Below, piece after piece: positions 1 through 7,307 of a DNA stretch of 61,871 bases. The translations under genes were made by a program, and so were the position numbers. The notes under the pieces are model-generated. The model worked only from the letters and a program-made list of their open reading frames with translations, made no database searches and had not been told where the DNA came from. This DNA comes from CAMLHU01 sp039917855 (GTDB lineage Bacteria; Gemmatimonadota; Gemmatimonadetes; Gemmatimonadales; GWC2-71-9), in NCBI GenBank assembly GCA_039917855.1, contig JBDSIR010000063.1:1-61871 (forward strand), written 5' to 3'. How positions within the stretch are numbered: the first letter of the stretch is position 1; each line of letters opens with the position of its first letter.

Positions 1-1184
1 CCCACCGCGAGTGCGATGAGGATCACGCCGAACGCCGAGAGGATCGCCCCTTCGTCGAGCAGCTGGGTGAACGCCACCCCCTTGATCAGCACCCCGCGGA
101 GCACATCGAGATAATACGTCAACGGCAAAATAGCGCCGAGGTACTGGGCCGCCTTCGGCATCGCCACCCGGGGGAACATGAACCCCGAGAGCAGGATATT
201 CGGCAGCAAGTAGAAGAAGCCGAGCTGCACTGCCTGCGCCTGGGTCTTCACCAGAGTGGACAGGAGGAGCCCCACCCCCAGGCTCGCCAGCATGAATGGG
301 AAGCTCAGCAGGTACAACCCGAGGAGCGACCCGCGGATCGGCACGTGGAAGACGAGGCGGCCGAGGAGCAGGACGACGGTGATCTGGATGTACCCGATCA
401 GCAGGAAGGGGGCCAACTTGCCCAGCATGATGCTGGTGCGGCTGATCGGAGTGACCACCAGCTGCTCGAGCGTACCCCGCTCCCGTTCCCGCACGATCGA
501 CATCGAGGTGATGAGGACGAGGGTCATCGAGAGGAGCACGCCGATGATCCCGGGCACTATGAAAGTGCTGCTCCGGAGGTCGGGGTTGTACCAGGGACGC
601 ACCCGCACGTCGACGGGCAGGGCGCGCATCGTCGGCATCCGTTCGACCGCTTCCGCCTGTCCCGCAAGGGCCGCCCCACTCAGCGCGGCCGCTGACGCCA
701 TCGGGTCGGCGGCGTCGACGATCACCTGCGCATGCGCGGTGCGGCCCCGCAGGAGGTCGCGGGCGTAGTCGGGTGGGATCACGATGGCGGCGCGCGCCCG
801 CCCGCTCTCCACCGCATTGCGCAGGGCGTCGCGGTCGGGGACGGTCCCCACCAGGTCGAAGTTCCCGGTGTGCACCATCCGGTCCACCAGCGCTCGGCTC
901 TGTTGCGTCATCGATTCGTCGAGCACCACGGTCGGGAGGTGGCGCACGTCGGTCTGGATGGCGTAGCCGAACATGATCAGCTGGATCGCGGGGATCCCGG
1001 TCATCATCGCGAAGGTCAGCCGGTCGCGCCGGAGCTGGAGGAACTCCTTCCGGAGCATCGGCCAGACGTCCCAGGCGAACAAGCGGACCAGTGGCGACCG
1101 AAGGGGCCCCCAGGAGCGCGGAGCGCGACTCGGCCCCGAGGAAGTAGTGGGCAGGTGGGCCAGGAGTTTCCGAACGAAGTTCAT
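1..1184 (-). CDS. ABC-2 type transport permease (YbhR/YbhS-like), 3' end beyond window
   Basis: Inner-membrane permease of an ABC exporter. Read on the minus strand from ATG at 1184, 394 codons are open to the window edge, so only the last residues are likely missing. Residues 46-55 (KEFLQLRRDR) precede a first membrane helix at about 57-76. A large extracytoplasmic segment follows, then a cluster of hydrophobic helices from about residue 230 to the end, the usual ABC-2 layout. The start overlaps the ATPase stop by 4 nt (ATGA), so the two are probably translationally coupled. Residues 10-30 are Pro/Ser-rich and not typical of the family. A second permease, as in E. coli ybhSR, may lie outside the window. 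Confidence 0.85.
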   Translation of the reverse strand, partial: MNFVRKLLAHLPTTSSGPSRAPRSWGPLRSPLVRLFAWDVWPMLRKEFLQLRRDRLTFAMMTGIPAIQLIMFGYAIQTDVRHLPTVVLDESMTQQSRALVDRMVHTGNFDLVGTVPDRDALRNAVESGRARAAIVIPPDYARDLLRGRTAHAQVIVDAADPMASAAALSGAALAGQAEAVERMPTMRALPVDVRVRPWYNPDLRSSTFIVPGIIGVLLSMTLVLITSMSIVRERERGTLEQLVVTPISRTSIMLGKLAPFLLIGYIQITVVLLLGRLVFHVPIRGSLLGLYLLSFPFMLASLGVGLLLSTLVKTQAQAVQLGFFYLLPNILLSGFMFPRVAMPKAAQYLGAILPLTYYLDVLRGVLIKGVAFTQLLDEGAILSAFGVILIALAV

Positions 1185-1960
1185 ACCAGCTCCCCGCTCT
1201 GGTGCTGCAGCTCGATGAACACATCCTCGAGGTTCGTCACGTTGAAGTGCGCCCGCACCCCGGCGGGCGTATCGTGCGCCAACAGCACCCCGCGGCCGAT
1301 CACAGCGAGCCGCTCGCACCGCTCCGCCTCATCCATATAGTGGGTGGTGACGAGGATGGTGATCCCCGACCCCGAGAGAGCGTAGATCCGCTCCCAGAAG
1401 AGCTTTCGCGCTGCAGGGTCGACGCCGGCGGTCGGCTCGTCGAGGAAGAGGATCTCGGGGCGATGGGCGATGGCGCAGCCGAGGGCGACGCGCTGACGCC
1501 ACCCGCCGGAGAGCTGGCCGGTGAACTGGTCCAGCCGCTTGGTAAGTCCCAGCTCCTCGGCCACCTCGGCCAGTCGGTCGCGCTGCGCGGCGCCCCGGAG
1601 CCCGTAGAGCGAGGAGTAGAACCAGAGATTCTCGCGCATGGTGAGGTCGTCGTAGAGCCCGAAGCGCTGGCTCATGTAGCCGATCTTCCGCCGCACCGCG
1701 TCGGGGTCCTTCACGACATCGACCCCCGCCACGGTCGCCGCACCGCTGGTGGGAGTCAGGAGGCCGCAGAGCATCCGTATCGTGGTGGTCTTGCCGGAGC
1801 CGTTGGCGCCGAGGAGGCAGAGCACCTCCCCCTTGGCGACGGTGAGGTCCAGCCCGTCGACCGCGACGAGGGTGCCGAACTCTTTGCGCAGTCCGTCGGT
1901 GCGGATCGCGAGGGAGTTGGGAGTCAGGAGTTCGGGGTTCGCTCCGAGGATCGTCGGCAT
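1181..1960 (-). CDS. ABC transporter ATP-binding protein (YbhF/CcmA-like)
   Basis: Cytoplasmic ATPase that powers the adjacent permease. Motifs, numbered from ATG at 1960: Walker A GANGSGKTT (51-59), Q-loop Gln98, signature LSGGWRQR (150-157), Walker B ILFLDE (170-175) and H-loop His207. The 259-residue length is normal for a drug-exporter ATPase. A GTG at 1969 is also in frame but sits too close to the AGGAGG at 1971-1976; the ATG at 1960 is correctly spaced. Residues 9-18 (PELLTPNSLA) come from one arm of a heptamer repeat whose other arm contains the Shine-Dalgarno sequence, so initiation may be hindered by a hairpin. YbhF is linked to cation and drug efflux in E. coli; the substrate here is unknown. 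Confidence 0.92.
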   Translation of the reverse strand: MPTILGANPELLTPNSLAIRTDGLRKEFGTLVAVDGLDLTVAKGEVLCLLGANGSGKTTTIRMLCGLLTPTSGAATVAGVDVVKDPDAVRRKIGYMSQRFGLYDDLTMRENLWFYSSLYGLRGAAQRDRLAEVAEELGLTKRLDQFTGQLSGGWRQRVALGCAIAHRPEILFLDEPTAGVDPAARKLFWERIYALSGSGITILVTTHYMDEAERCERLAVIGRGVLLAHDTPAGVRAHFNVTNLEDVFIELQHQSGELV

Positions 1961-1988
1961 ACGGTTCACCCCTCCTAGCTCCCAACTC
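1914..1988. repeat. Heptamer inverted pair around the ABC ATPase start
   Basis: Arms GAGTTGGGAGTCAGGAG (1914-1930) and CTCCTAGCTCCCAACTC (1972-1988) are complementary at 15 of 17 positions. One arm lies in the ATPase coding sequence. The other spans the stop codon of the upstream adaptor gene and the ATPase Shine-Dalgarno sequence. Confidence 0.7.
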
Positions 1989-2952
1989 TGAACTTCACTG
2001 TCACCGGCACCCCCGGCTTCAACATCCCCGAGCCGTCGATGAACTCGATCTTCACCCCGAACAGCAGGTCGGCGCGCTCCCGTTCGGTGAGCGCCACCCG
2101 CGGGGTGTACTCCGCCTTGGTGGCGAGCGCGGCGATCCGCCCGTGGAAGACCGAATCAGGGAAGGCGTCGAGTCGCGCTTCGACGGTGTCACCGATCTGC
2201 AGGGTGGGGAGCACCCCCTGCCCGACGTAGACCCGCACCCACGGACGGGAAACGTCGCCGACACTGATCGCCGCGATCCCCGCGCCGAGGACCTCGCCCG
2301 GTTCGGCGGCGCGGACGAGCACGATGCCGGCCACCGGGGAGATGAGCACCAGGTCGCCGACACTCGCCTCCATCGCCGAGAGGCCGGCGCGCGCGCGCGC
2401 GAGGTCGGCGCGGGAAGCGGTGCGCCGTTCGGCGCGGGCCCCTTCGCGCACCAGCCGGAGTGCCTGCTCCAGCGAGGACCGCCGTGCTTCGGCCTCGGCG
2501 GAGCGCGCTTCCGCCTGGTCGAGCTGCTGCTTGGGGATGACGTTGTTGGCGGCGAGCGTCCGCGATCGCGCGAGGTCGGCGGCGGCGTTGGTGGCGATCG
2601 CGGTCGCGGCGGCGAGGTCCTGCTCCGCCTTGGCGATCTCCTCCGGGCGGGCACCGCGCTCCAGCTCCTGCACCTGCGCCTCGGCCGAGGCAACGCGGGC
2701 GCGGGCTTCGCTGACCTGGTCGCGGAGGCCGGCTTGGGTCAGGATCGCGACGGTGTCGCCGGGCTGGACGCGCTGGCCCTCTTCGACGAGGACCCGGACG
2801 ACGCGGGCGGGGACCATCGGGGCGAGGTCGATGGTGGTGACCTCCAAGGAGCCGACCGCTTCGGGGGCGGTGGAGCGTCCGCACGCCACCAGGCCCACCA
2901 CGGTGCAGAGAGCAGTGAACTGACGGATGCGGATGCGAATGCGCGTGAGCAT
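1975..2952 (-). CDS. HlyD-family periplasmic adaptor lipoprotein (YbhG-like)
   Basis: Membrane-fusion protein linking the ABC exporter to the outer envelope. From ATG at 2952 the N-terminus is MLTRIRIRIRQ plus a hydrophobic stretch ending in lipobox LVAC (Cys24), so it is probably a lipoprotein. A biotinyl/lipoyl-like half follows (about 45-75), then a long Ala/Glu/Arg-rich coiled-coil hairpin (about 80-210) and the returning barrel (VISPVAG-type segment near 215). A TTG at 2967 would overlap the TetR stop by 4 nt, but the ATG leaves a better signal peptide. The gene order TetR-adaptor-ATPase-permease matches E. coli cecR-ybhGFSR. Confidence 0.88.
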   Translation of the reverse strand: MLTRIRIRIRQFTALCTVVGLVACGRSTAPEAVGSLEVTTIDLAPMVPARVVRVLVEEGQRVQPGDTVAILTQAGLRDQVSEARARVASAEAQVQELERGARPEEIAKAEQDLAAATAIATNAAADLARSRTLAANNVIPKQQLDQAEARSAEAEARRSSLEQALRLVREGARAERRTASRADLARARAGLSAMEASVGDLVLISPVAGIVLVRAAEPGEVLGAGIAAISVGDVSRPWVRVYVGQGVLPTLQIGDTVEARLDAFPDSVFHGRIAALATKAEYTPRVALTERERADLLFGVKIEFIDGSGMLKPGVPVTVKFRVGS

Positions 2953-2963
2953 GAGAGTTGGCT

Positions 2964-3587
2964 TCAAGCTTTCAGGGCGCGGAGGGCCCAGTCGGCGGCG
3001 TGGGCGGCGAAGGCGCGGGAGGTCTCGATGGGGACCGGACCTTCCTGCTGCATCAACGCCGCCACGAGGGGCTGGGCCAGGGTGAAGTAGGCGACCTGGG
3101 AGACGGTCGAGAGGACGGCAAATCGGGGATCGAGGTCGCGACGGAAGACTCCGCTCTTCTGGCCCGCGACGATCAGCTCGGCCAGGGGGCGGAAGGCCTT
3201 GACCACCACCGTGTGCATCGGGGTCTCGAGATGCACCGCGCCGTGATCGAAGAGTTCCCGGAGGACGAGACGGGCAAAGATCTTGTTGGCGAAGAAGCGC
3301 TCGGCCTGCGCCTGCACGAAGAGCCGCACCCCCTCCTCGGGGGAGGGGGCGTGGGTGAGGGAGGCGCCGATCTGCTGGGCCATCCGGCCGATCAACTGGG
3401 CCAGCACCTCGCGGTAGAGCCCCTCCTTGTCCTCGAAGTAGTAGTAGAGGAGGGCGGAGTTGACCTTGGCCTTGGCCGCGATCTCCTTGATCGTCGTCCC
3501 CGGGAATCCCTGGGCGGCGAAGAGCTCGGCGGCGGCAGCGAGGATCGCCTCGCGGGCGGCGGGATCGGTAGGGGTCGGAAGTGTCAC
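2964..3587 (-). CDS. TetR/AcrR-family transcriptional repressor (CecR-like position)
   Basis: Likely repressor of the efflux operon it heads. GTG start at 3587; 207 residues, normal for TetR proteins. The N-terminal helix-turn-helix is clear at about residues 28-55 (TTIKEIAAKAKVNSALLYYY), and the ligand-binding C-terminal part is all-helical. A 20-bp AT-rich imperfect palindrome lies 7 nt upstream of the start, a natural autoregulatory operator. Its stop is 11 nt from the adaptor ATG. The inducing ligand cannot be inferred. Confidence 0.9.
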   Translation of the reverse strand: MTLPTPTDPAAREAILAAAAELFAAQGFPGTTIKEIAAKAKVNSALLYYYFEDKEGLYREVLAQLIGRMAQQIGASLTHAPSPEEGVRLFVQAQAERFFANKIFARLVLRELFDHGAVHLETPMHTVVVKAFRPLAELIVAGQKSGVFRRDLDPRFAVLSTVSQVAYFTLAQPLVAALMQQEGPVPIETSRAFAAHAADWALRALKA

Positions 3588-3593
3588 AGTGCC

Positions 3594-3613
3594 TTAATTA
3601 ATCGTTTAGTTAA
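3594..3613. promoter_or_regulatory. Candidate TetR operator
   Basis: TTAATTAATCGTTTAGTTAA is an imperfect palindrome with half-site TTAAYTAA. It is one of the few AT-rich stretches in the region and sits directly upstream of the TetR start. Confidence 0.55.
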
Positions 3614-3615
3614 CT

Positions 3616-3651
3616 AGAGTCAAGAGCAGAGAGTTGAGAGTTCAGAGGAGG
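3616..3651. repeat. Degenerate heptamer array
   Basis: About five 7-bp units of a GAGAGTT-like motif (TAGAGTC, AAGAGCA, GAGAGTT, GAGAGTT, CAGAGGA) between the TetR promoter and tRNA-Ala. No clear inverted partner was found. Confidence 0.6.
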
Positions 3652-3760
3652 GGGTCGGGATCGGACCTTGGTGGGGTGGTGACGGGGTGGGGGACGACTA
3701 GATTCTTCCCCGACAGGTCCTGAGCGCCTTTTGCGCCTCTCGCGCCTGTGGACTTCAGTA

Positions 3761-3833
3761 GGGGCGTTAGCTCAGCTGGGAGAGCACCTGCTTTGCAAGC
3801 AGGGGGTCACCGGTTCGATCCCGGTACGCTCCA
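3761..3833 (+). tRNA. tRNA-Ala (anticodon TGC)
   Basis: Cloverleaf with acceptor GGGGCGT pairing to ACGCTCC (one G-U), D-arm AGCTCAGCTGGGAGAGC, anticodon stem CCTGC/GCAGG with loop TTTGCAA, and T-arm CCGGTTCGATCCCGG. Discriminator A at 3833; the CCA end is not encoded. Length 73 nt. Confidence 0.97.
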
Positions 3834-3838
3834 TTCGA

Positions 3839-3873
3839 CGTGCTGCGTTCTGCGTACTGCGTGCTGCGGGAAC
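3839..3873. repeat. Heptamer array after tRNA-Ala
   Basis: Units CGTGCTG, CGTTCTG, CGTACTG, CGTGCTG, CGGGAAC, with a partial inverted continuation (GTTCCGCGTGTCGCACG). It lies within 6 nt of the tRNA 3' end and may act as its terminator or be neutral. Confidence 0.6.
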
Positions 3874-3945
3874 GTTCCGCGTGTCGCACGCCTGTCTGCC
3901 GTTCCTCCCATCTCCTACAACACACCTGGCACAAGGGGCTCTCCC

Positions 3946-5616
3946 ATGAGCGACCTCTCCCGCCGCGACTTCCTCCACGCCACCGCCGTCGGTGTCGTGG
4001 CATCCGCTGCCCTACCCGGAATAGCCAGGAGCCAGCAGCCAGTAGCCGCTGTTACCTCCGCCCATCCGCCCGCGGCGGCGCGGGGGCGTGCCGCCCTCGG
4101 TGCCTTCGAACTCGACGAGGCCACCCTCGCGGACCTCCAGGCCGGCTTCGCCTCCGGGCGTTGGACGTCGCGCCAAGTCACCCAGCTCTACCTCGATCGC
4201 ATCGGGGCGATGGATCGCCAGGGCCCGACCCTTCGCGCGATGCTCGACCTCAATCCGGATGCGTACGCGGACGCCGATGCGAAGGACGCCGAGCGTCGTG
4301 CCGGCGGGATGCCGCGCGGTCCGCTCCACGGGATCCCGGTCGTCATCAAGGACAACATCGACACCCACGACAAGATGACCACGACTGCCGGGTCGCTGGC
4401 GCTCGAAGGGAGCATCGCCCCGCGTGACTCCACGGTCGCCGCCCGGCTCCGCGCCGCGGGGGCCATCATCATCGGCAAGACCAACCTCAGCGAATGGGCC
4501 AACTTCCGCGGCGACCACAGCTCGAGCGGCTGGTCGAGTCGCGGAGGACAATGCAACAACCCCTACGTGCTCGACCGGAATCCGTGTGGCTCGAGCTCGG
4601 GCACCGGGGCGGCCATCGCGGCCAACTTCGCCGCGGTCGGCATCGGTACCGAGACCGACGGGTCGATCGTCTGCCCCGCCAACAACTGCGGCCTGGTCGG
4701 CGTGAAGCCGACGATCGGGATGGTGAGCCGAGCGGGGATCATCCCGATCAGCGCCAGTCAGGATACCGCGGGCCCGATGACGCGCACGGTGACCGATGCG
4801 GCACTCCTCCTCGCCGCCATCCAGGGTGCCGACCCGCGCGATCCGAGCACGCCGGTGGCGCGGGGAGCCGGCCTCGCGGCCACCGCCTCGTATCTCCGGA
4901 CCGACGCGCTCCGCGGCGCCCGGGTCGGTGTCGTCCGCAAGAGCCTCACCGGCTATCACCCCGGCACCGACGCCGCGTTCGAGGAGGCGCTTCGCGCTCT
5001 TCAGGCGCTCGGGGCCGTCATCGTCGATCCGGCGGACATCCCCCACATCGACGACTATGGCAAGGATGAAGGGACGGTGCTGCATTACGAGTTCAAGGCG
5101 GGGATCGCGGCCTACCTTGCGGCCCTGGGGCCGGCGTCGCGGATGAAGACGCTCGAAGACCTGATCCGGTTCAATGAAGAGAACAAGGCGAGAGTGATGC
5201 CCTGGTTCGCTCAGGAGACCTTCCTCAAATCGCAGGCGTGCGGCCCCTTGACCGACAAGAAGTACCTCGATGCGCGGGCCCGCTGCGTGCGCCTTTCACG
5301 GCGCGATGGCTTCGACGCGGTGATGGCGAAGTTCCGTCTCGACGTCCTCGTGGCGCCGACCGGTGGTCCCGCCTGGACCACCGACCTCCTCACCGGCGAT
5401 CATTTCGGCGGGTCGAGCTCCACTCCCTGCGCGGTGGCCGGATACCCCCACGTCACCGTCCCGATGGGATGGCTGCGCGAACTCCCGGTGGGCCTCAGCT
5501 TCCTGGCCGGGCCGTGGACCGAGTCGAAGCTCCTCGGCTACGCCTACGCCTATGAACAGGCGACCAAACAGCGCCGAGCGCCGAAGTTCCTCCCCGTGCT
5601 CAGTCCCGACGCCTGA
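3946..5616 (+). CDS. Tat-exported amidase (amidase signature family)
   Basis: Hydrolyses a carboxamide bond; substrate unknown. ATG at 3946 follows AAGGGG and gives a Tat signal (RRDFLH at 6-11, then a hydrophobic region), so the enzyme is exported folded. The Ser-cisSer-Lys catalytic set is visible: Lys135 (VVIKDN), the GSSSG loop (215-219) and nucleophile Ser240 (TETDGSI). Length 556 residues, within the family range for exported amidases. Residues about 26-36, after the signal, are encoded by a heptamer array. The stop overlaps the next start (TGATG). Confidence 0.92.
   Translation: MSDLSRRDFLHATAVGVVASAALPGIARSQQPVAAVTSAHPPAAARGRAALGAFELDEATLADLQAGFASGRWTSRQVTQLYLDRIGAMDRQGPTLRAMLDLNPDAYADADAKDAERRAGGMPRGPLHGIPVVIKDNIDTHDKMTTTAGSLALEGSIAPRDSTVAARLRAAGAIIIGKTNLSEWANFRGDHSSSGWSSRGGQCNNPYVLDRNPCGSSSGTGAAIAANFAAVGIGTETDGSIVCPANNCGLVGVKPTIGMVSRAGIIPISASQDTAGPMTRTVTDAALLLAAIQGADPRDPSTPVARGAGLAATASYLRTDALRGARVGVVRKSLTGYHPGTDAAFEEALRALQALGAVIVDPADIPHIDDYGKDEGTVLHYEFKAGIAAYLAALGPASRMKTLEDLIRFNEENKARVMPWFAQETFLKSQACGPLTDKKYLDARARCVRLSRRDGFDAVMAKFRLDVLVAPTGGPAWTTDLLTGDHFGGSSSTPCAVAGYPHVTVPMGWLRELPVGLSFLAGPWTESKLLGYAYAYEQATKQRRAPKFLPVLSPDA
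4022..4049. repeat. Heptamer array inside amidase coding sequence
   Basis: TAGCCAG, GAGCCAG, CAGCCAG, TAGCCGC in exact 7-bp register. It encodes the region just after the Tat signal peptide. Confidence 0.7.
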
Positions 5617-6896
5617 TGTCGGATGATCTCCTGGTCGCGCTCGACGCCCTCGCGCTCTTGCCGCTGCTGGGGAGCGGAAGTCGTCGGGCGGTCGGGTGGT
5701 CCACCGTCGGCGCCTTCCTCATCCTCCTCGGCGTGGCGAGCGCGCTGCCCGACTGGGCCGATCTCGCCAGCGCACCCGACACGTTCCTGGCGGTGACCGC
5801 AGGGTTCGTCTGGGTCGGCGCCGGCTGCATCGGATTCGGGGCCTGGGCCGCGTCTCGCAAAGGAGAGTCCCTCTCGCTTTCGCGGCTGGGTCCGGTGGCA
5901 GTGAACCTCGGCATCACCGCCGCCGCGCTGGTGCTGCTGTTCGTGCTCCACCGCGCGTGGCCTCTGCTGGGGGCGGGGAGCTGGCGCGGCGTCGTCGCTG
6001 CCTTGGGGCTCGCCGGCACAGGGGTCGTGGTCGGCACGGTGTTGCCCATGACGCGGGTCGCTCGCCTGCTCGAGTGGCTCGATGAGCGGTGGCTCGCGCG
6101 CCGGTACGAGATGGCCCCGTGCCTCGAGGTGCGTGCCCGCCGGATCGCGTGGGGCATCGTGTTCGTGGGGATGGGGGGTGTGCTCCTCAGCGGACACCTC
6201 CTGGTCTCGGTCGCCGCGGCGCTCACCGTCGTGGTGGGGGTGCATCGTCTGGCGCGGGAAGGAGGGCGGGCACCGGGCATCCCGATCCAGCCCATCGTGG
6301 TGGGATCCTCGCTGCTCGCGTTCACCTGGTTGGTCGTGACCATCGCGGGGCCAGATATCCCGCTTAGTTCTCCCGGGATACTCGACGCCCCCTTCAGCGA
6401 CAGGGCGGAAGCGCTCCTCGCGCTCTTGCTCGGGCTGGCCGCGTGGGCGCTGCTCGGGCTCTGGCCATTCCACGGGGCGGGGCCGGGGAGCGCGCTGGCG
6501 CTGGTCGGTGGCGCTCTGCTGATCCGGTGGGGAATGGGACTGATCCCCAACGGCATGGTGCACGCCGCGCCACTCTTCGGTCTCATCGCCCTGTTCGCGA
6601 CGATCCACGCGGCGGCCACCGGCCGAGCAGGTGAATACGCTGCCGCCGTCGGCGTCCTTGCGGTGACCACGGGGCAGCAGGGGACCTGGGGGCTCTTCGC
6701 GCTCGCGTCGATCCTGGCCGCCATGCGGTTGCTCGACTTCAAGCCGCCGGTGCCGGGGCTCGACCGGCGGCAGCTCGGCGGCGTCGCCATGATCCCGGCG
6801 CTCGCCGCGGTGCTGCCGTCGGCGCTCCGATTTGAGACCGGCTTCACGGCGATCGCGGTGCTGGCCGGGGTGGCGCTGTTCCGGCCCAGCAAGTAG
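5616..6896 (+). CDS. Polytopic membrane protein of unknown function
   Basis: 426 residues with roughly ten or more hydrophobic helices throughout; no family recognised. ATG at 5616 overlaps the amidase stop (TGATG), so the pair is co-translated and may work together. Two conspicuous His/Trp/Gly stretches (WPFHGAGPGS near 282, IPNGMVHAAPLFG near 308) are more reminiscent of ion- or quinone-linked membrane proteins such as NADH-dehydrogenase ND2/ND4-like subunits than of transporters, but this is weak. The last codons (ALFRPSK-stop) coincide with a 33-bp module found twice more next to the palindromes at 11.7-12.1 kb. Confidence 0.75.
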   Translation: MSDDLLVALDALALLPLLGSGSRRAVGWSTVGAFLILLGVASALPDWADLASAPDTFLAVTAGFVWVGAGCIGFGAWAASRKGESLSLSRLGPVAVNLGITAAALVLLFVLHRAWPLLGAGSWRGVVAALGLAGTGVVVGTVLPMTRVARLLEWLDERWLARRYEMAPCLEVRARRIAWGIVFVGMGGVLLSGHLLVSVAAALTVVVGVHRLAREGGRAPGIPIQPIVVGSSLLAFTWLVVTIAGPDIPLSSPGILDAPFSDRAEALLALLLGLAAWALLGLWPFHGAGPGSALALVGGALLIRWGMGLIPNGMVHAAPLFGLIALFATIHAAATGRAGEYAAAVGVLAVTTGQQGTWGLFALASILAAMRLLDFKPPVPGLDRRQLGGVAMIPALAAVLPSALRFETGFTAIAVLAGVALFRPSK

Positions 6897-7041
6897 GGGT
6901 CATTCACCACGGAGGAGCGGAGGGACACGGAGAGGCACGGAGGGAGAAATGTGTGGTCGCACTTGGGGAGCTCCGCCCGAGCGCCCACAATGATCGCAGT
7001 TCTCCGTGGGTCTCCGTGGCCCTCCGCTCCTCCGTGGTGAA
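6870..7041. repeat. Palindromic element, copy 1 (with 33-bp 5' module)
   Basis: The 40-bp arms 6903-6942 and 7002-7041 (both begin/end TTCACCACGGAG) match at about 36 of 40 positions. Inside are stem TGTGGTCGC (6952-6960) with GCGCCCACA (6981-6989) and core GGGGAGCTCCGCC (6965-6977). The module 6870-6902 upstream is shared with copies 2 and 3; here it overlaps a gene end. Confidence 0.85.
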
Positions 7042-7307
7042 CATCGCCGGTTGACTCACGTCGGAGCCTGTCCTGAGCGGAGCGAAGGATGGTGCGCATC
7101 TCCTCTTGGTGACCTGGGTCGCCCTTCCAACCGGAGGATGGGGGGAAAACCCTATGAAAAGGGTTCCATAGCTCACTTGTGCTATTTACAAGGGTCTTGA
7201 TAACCGTTACGCTGGAAGTACCCCCGAGGTGGCCGAAATTCGTTCAGGCCACCAGGGGGTATTCCGTTGTGGATTGGACTCCCCGGCCTGGAGTCGAGGT
7301 GCCCTCC
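7042..7307. other. Leader region of the phosphorelay operon
   Basis: No gene seen. It holds a dispersed-type motif CCTGTCCTGAGCGGAGCG (7066-7083), a small hairpin AACCCT-n6-AGGGTT near 7148-7166, and an inverted pair CTTGT/ACAAG near 7176-7193. Any of these could be regulatory; no convincing promoter was found. Confidence 0.35.

Noticed and set aside
5550..7099. Two large minus-strand frames (352 and 499 codons) opposite the unknown membrane protein
   Set aside because: Compositionally Arg/Pro/Ser-rich shadows. The plus frame has a continuous hydrophobic-helix pattern and is stop-start coupled with the amidase.
7100..7200. Riboswitch in the leader of the CHASE3 kinase
   Set aside because: A small AACCCT/AGGGTT hairpin is present, but none of the conserved cores of the riboswitch classes I know (cyclic di-GMP, cobalamin, TPP) could be found.
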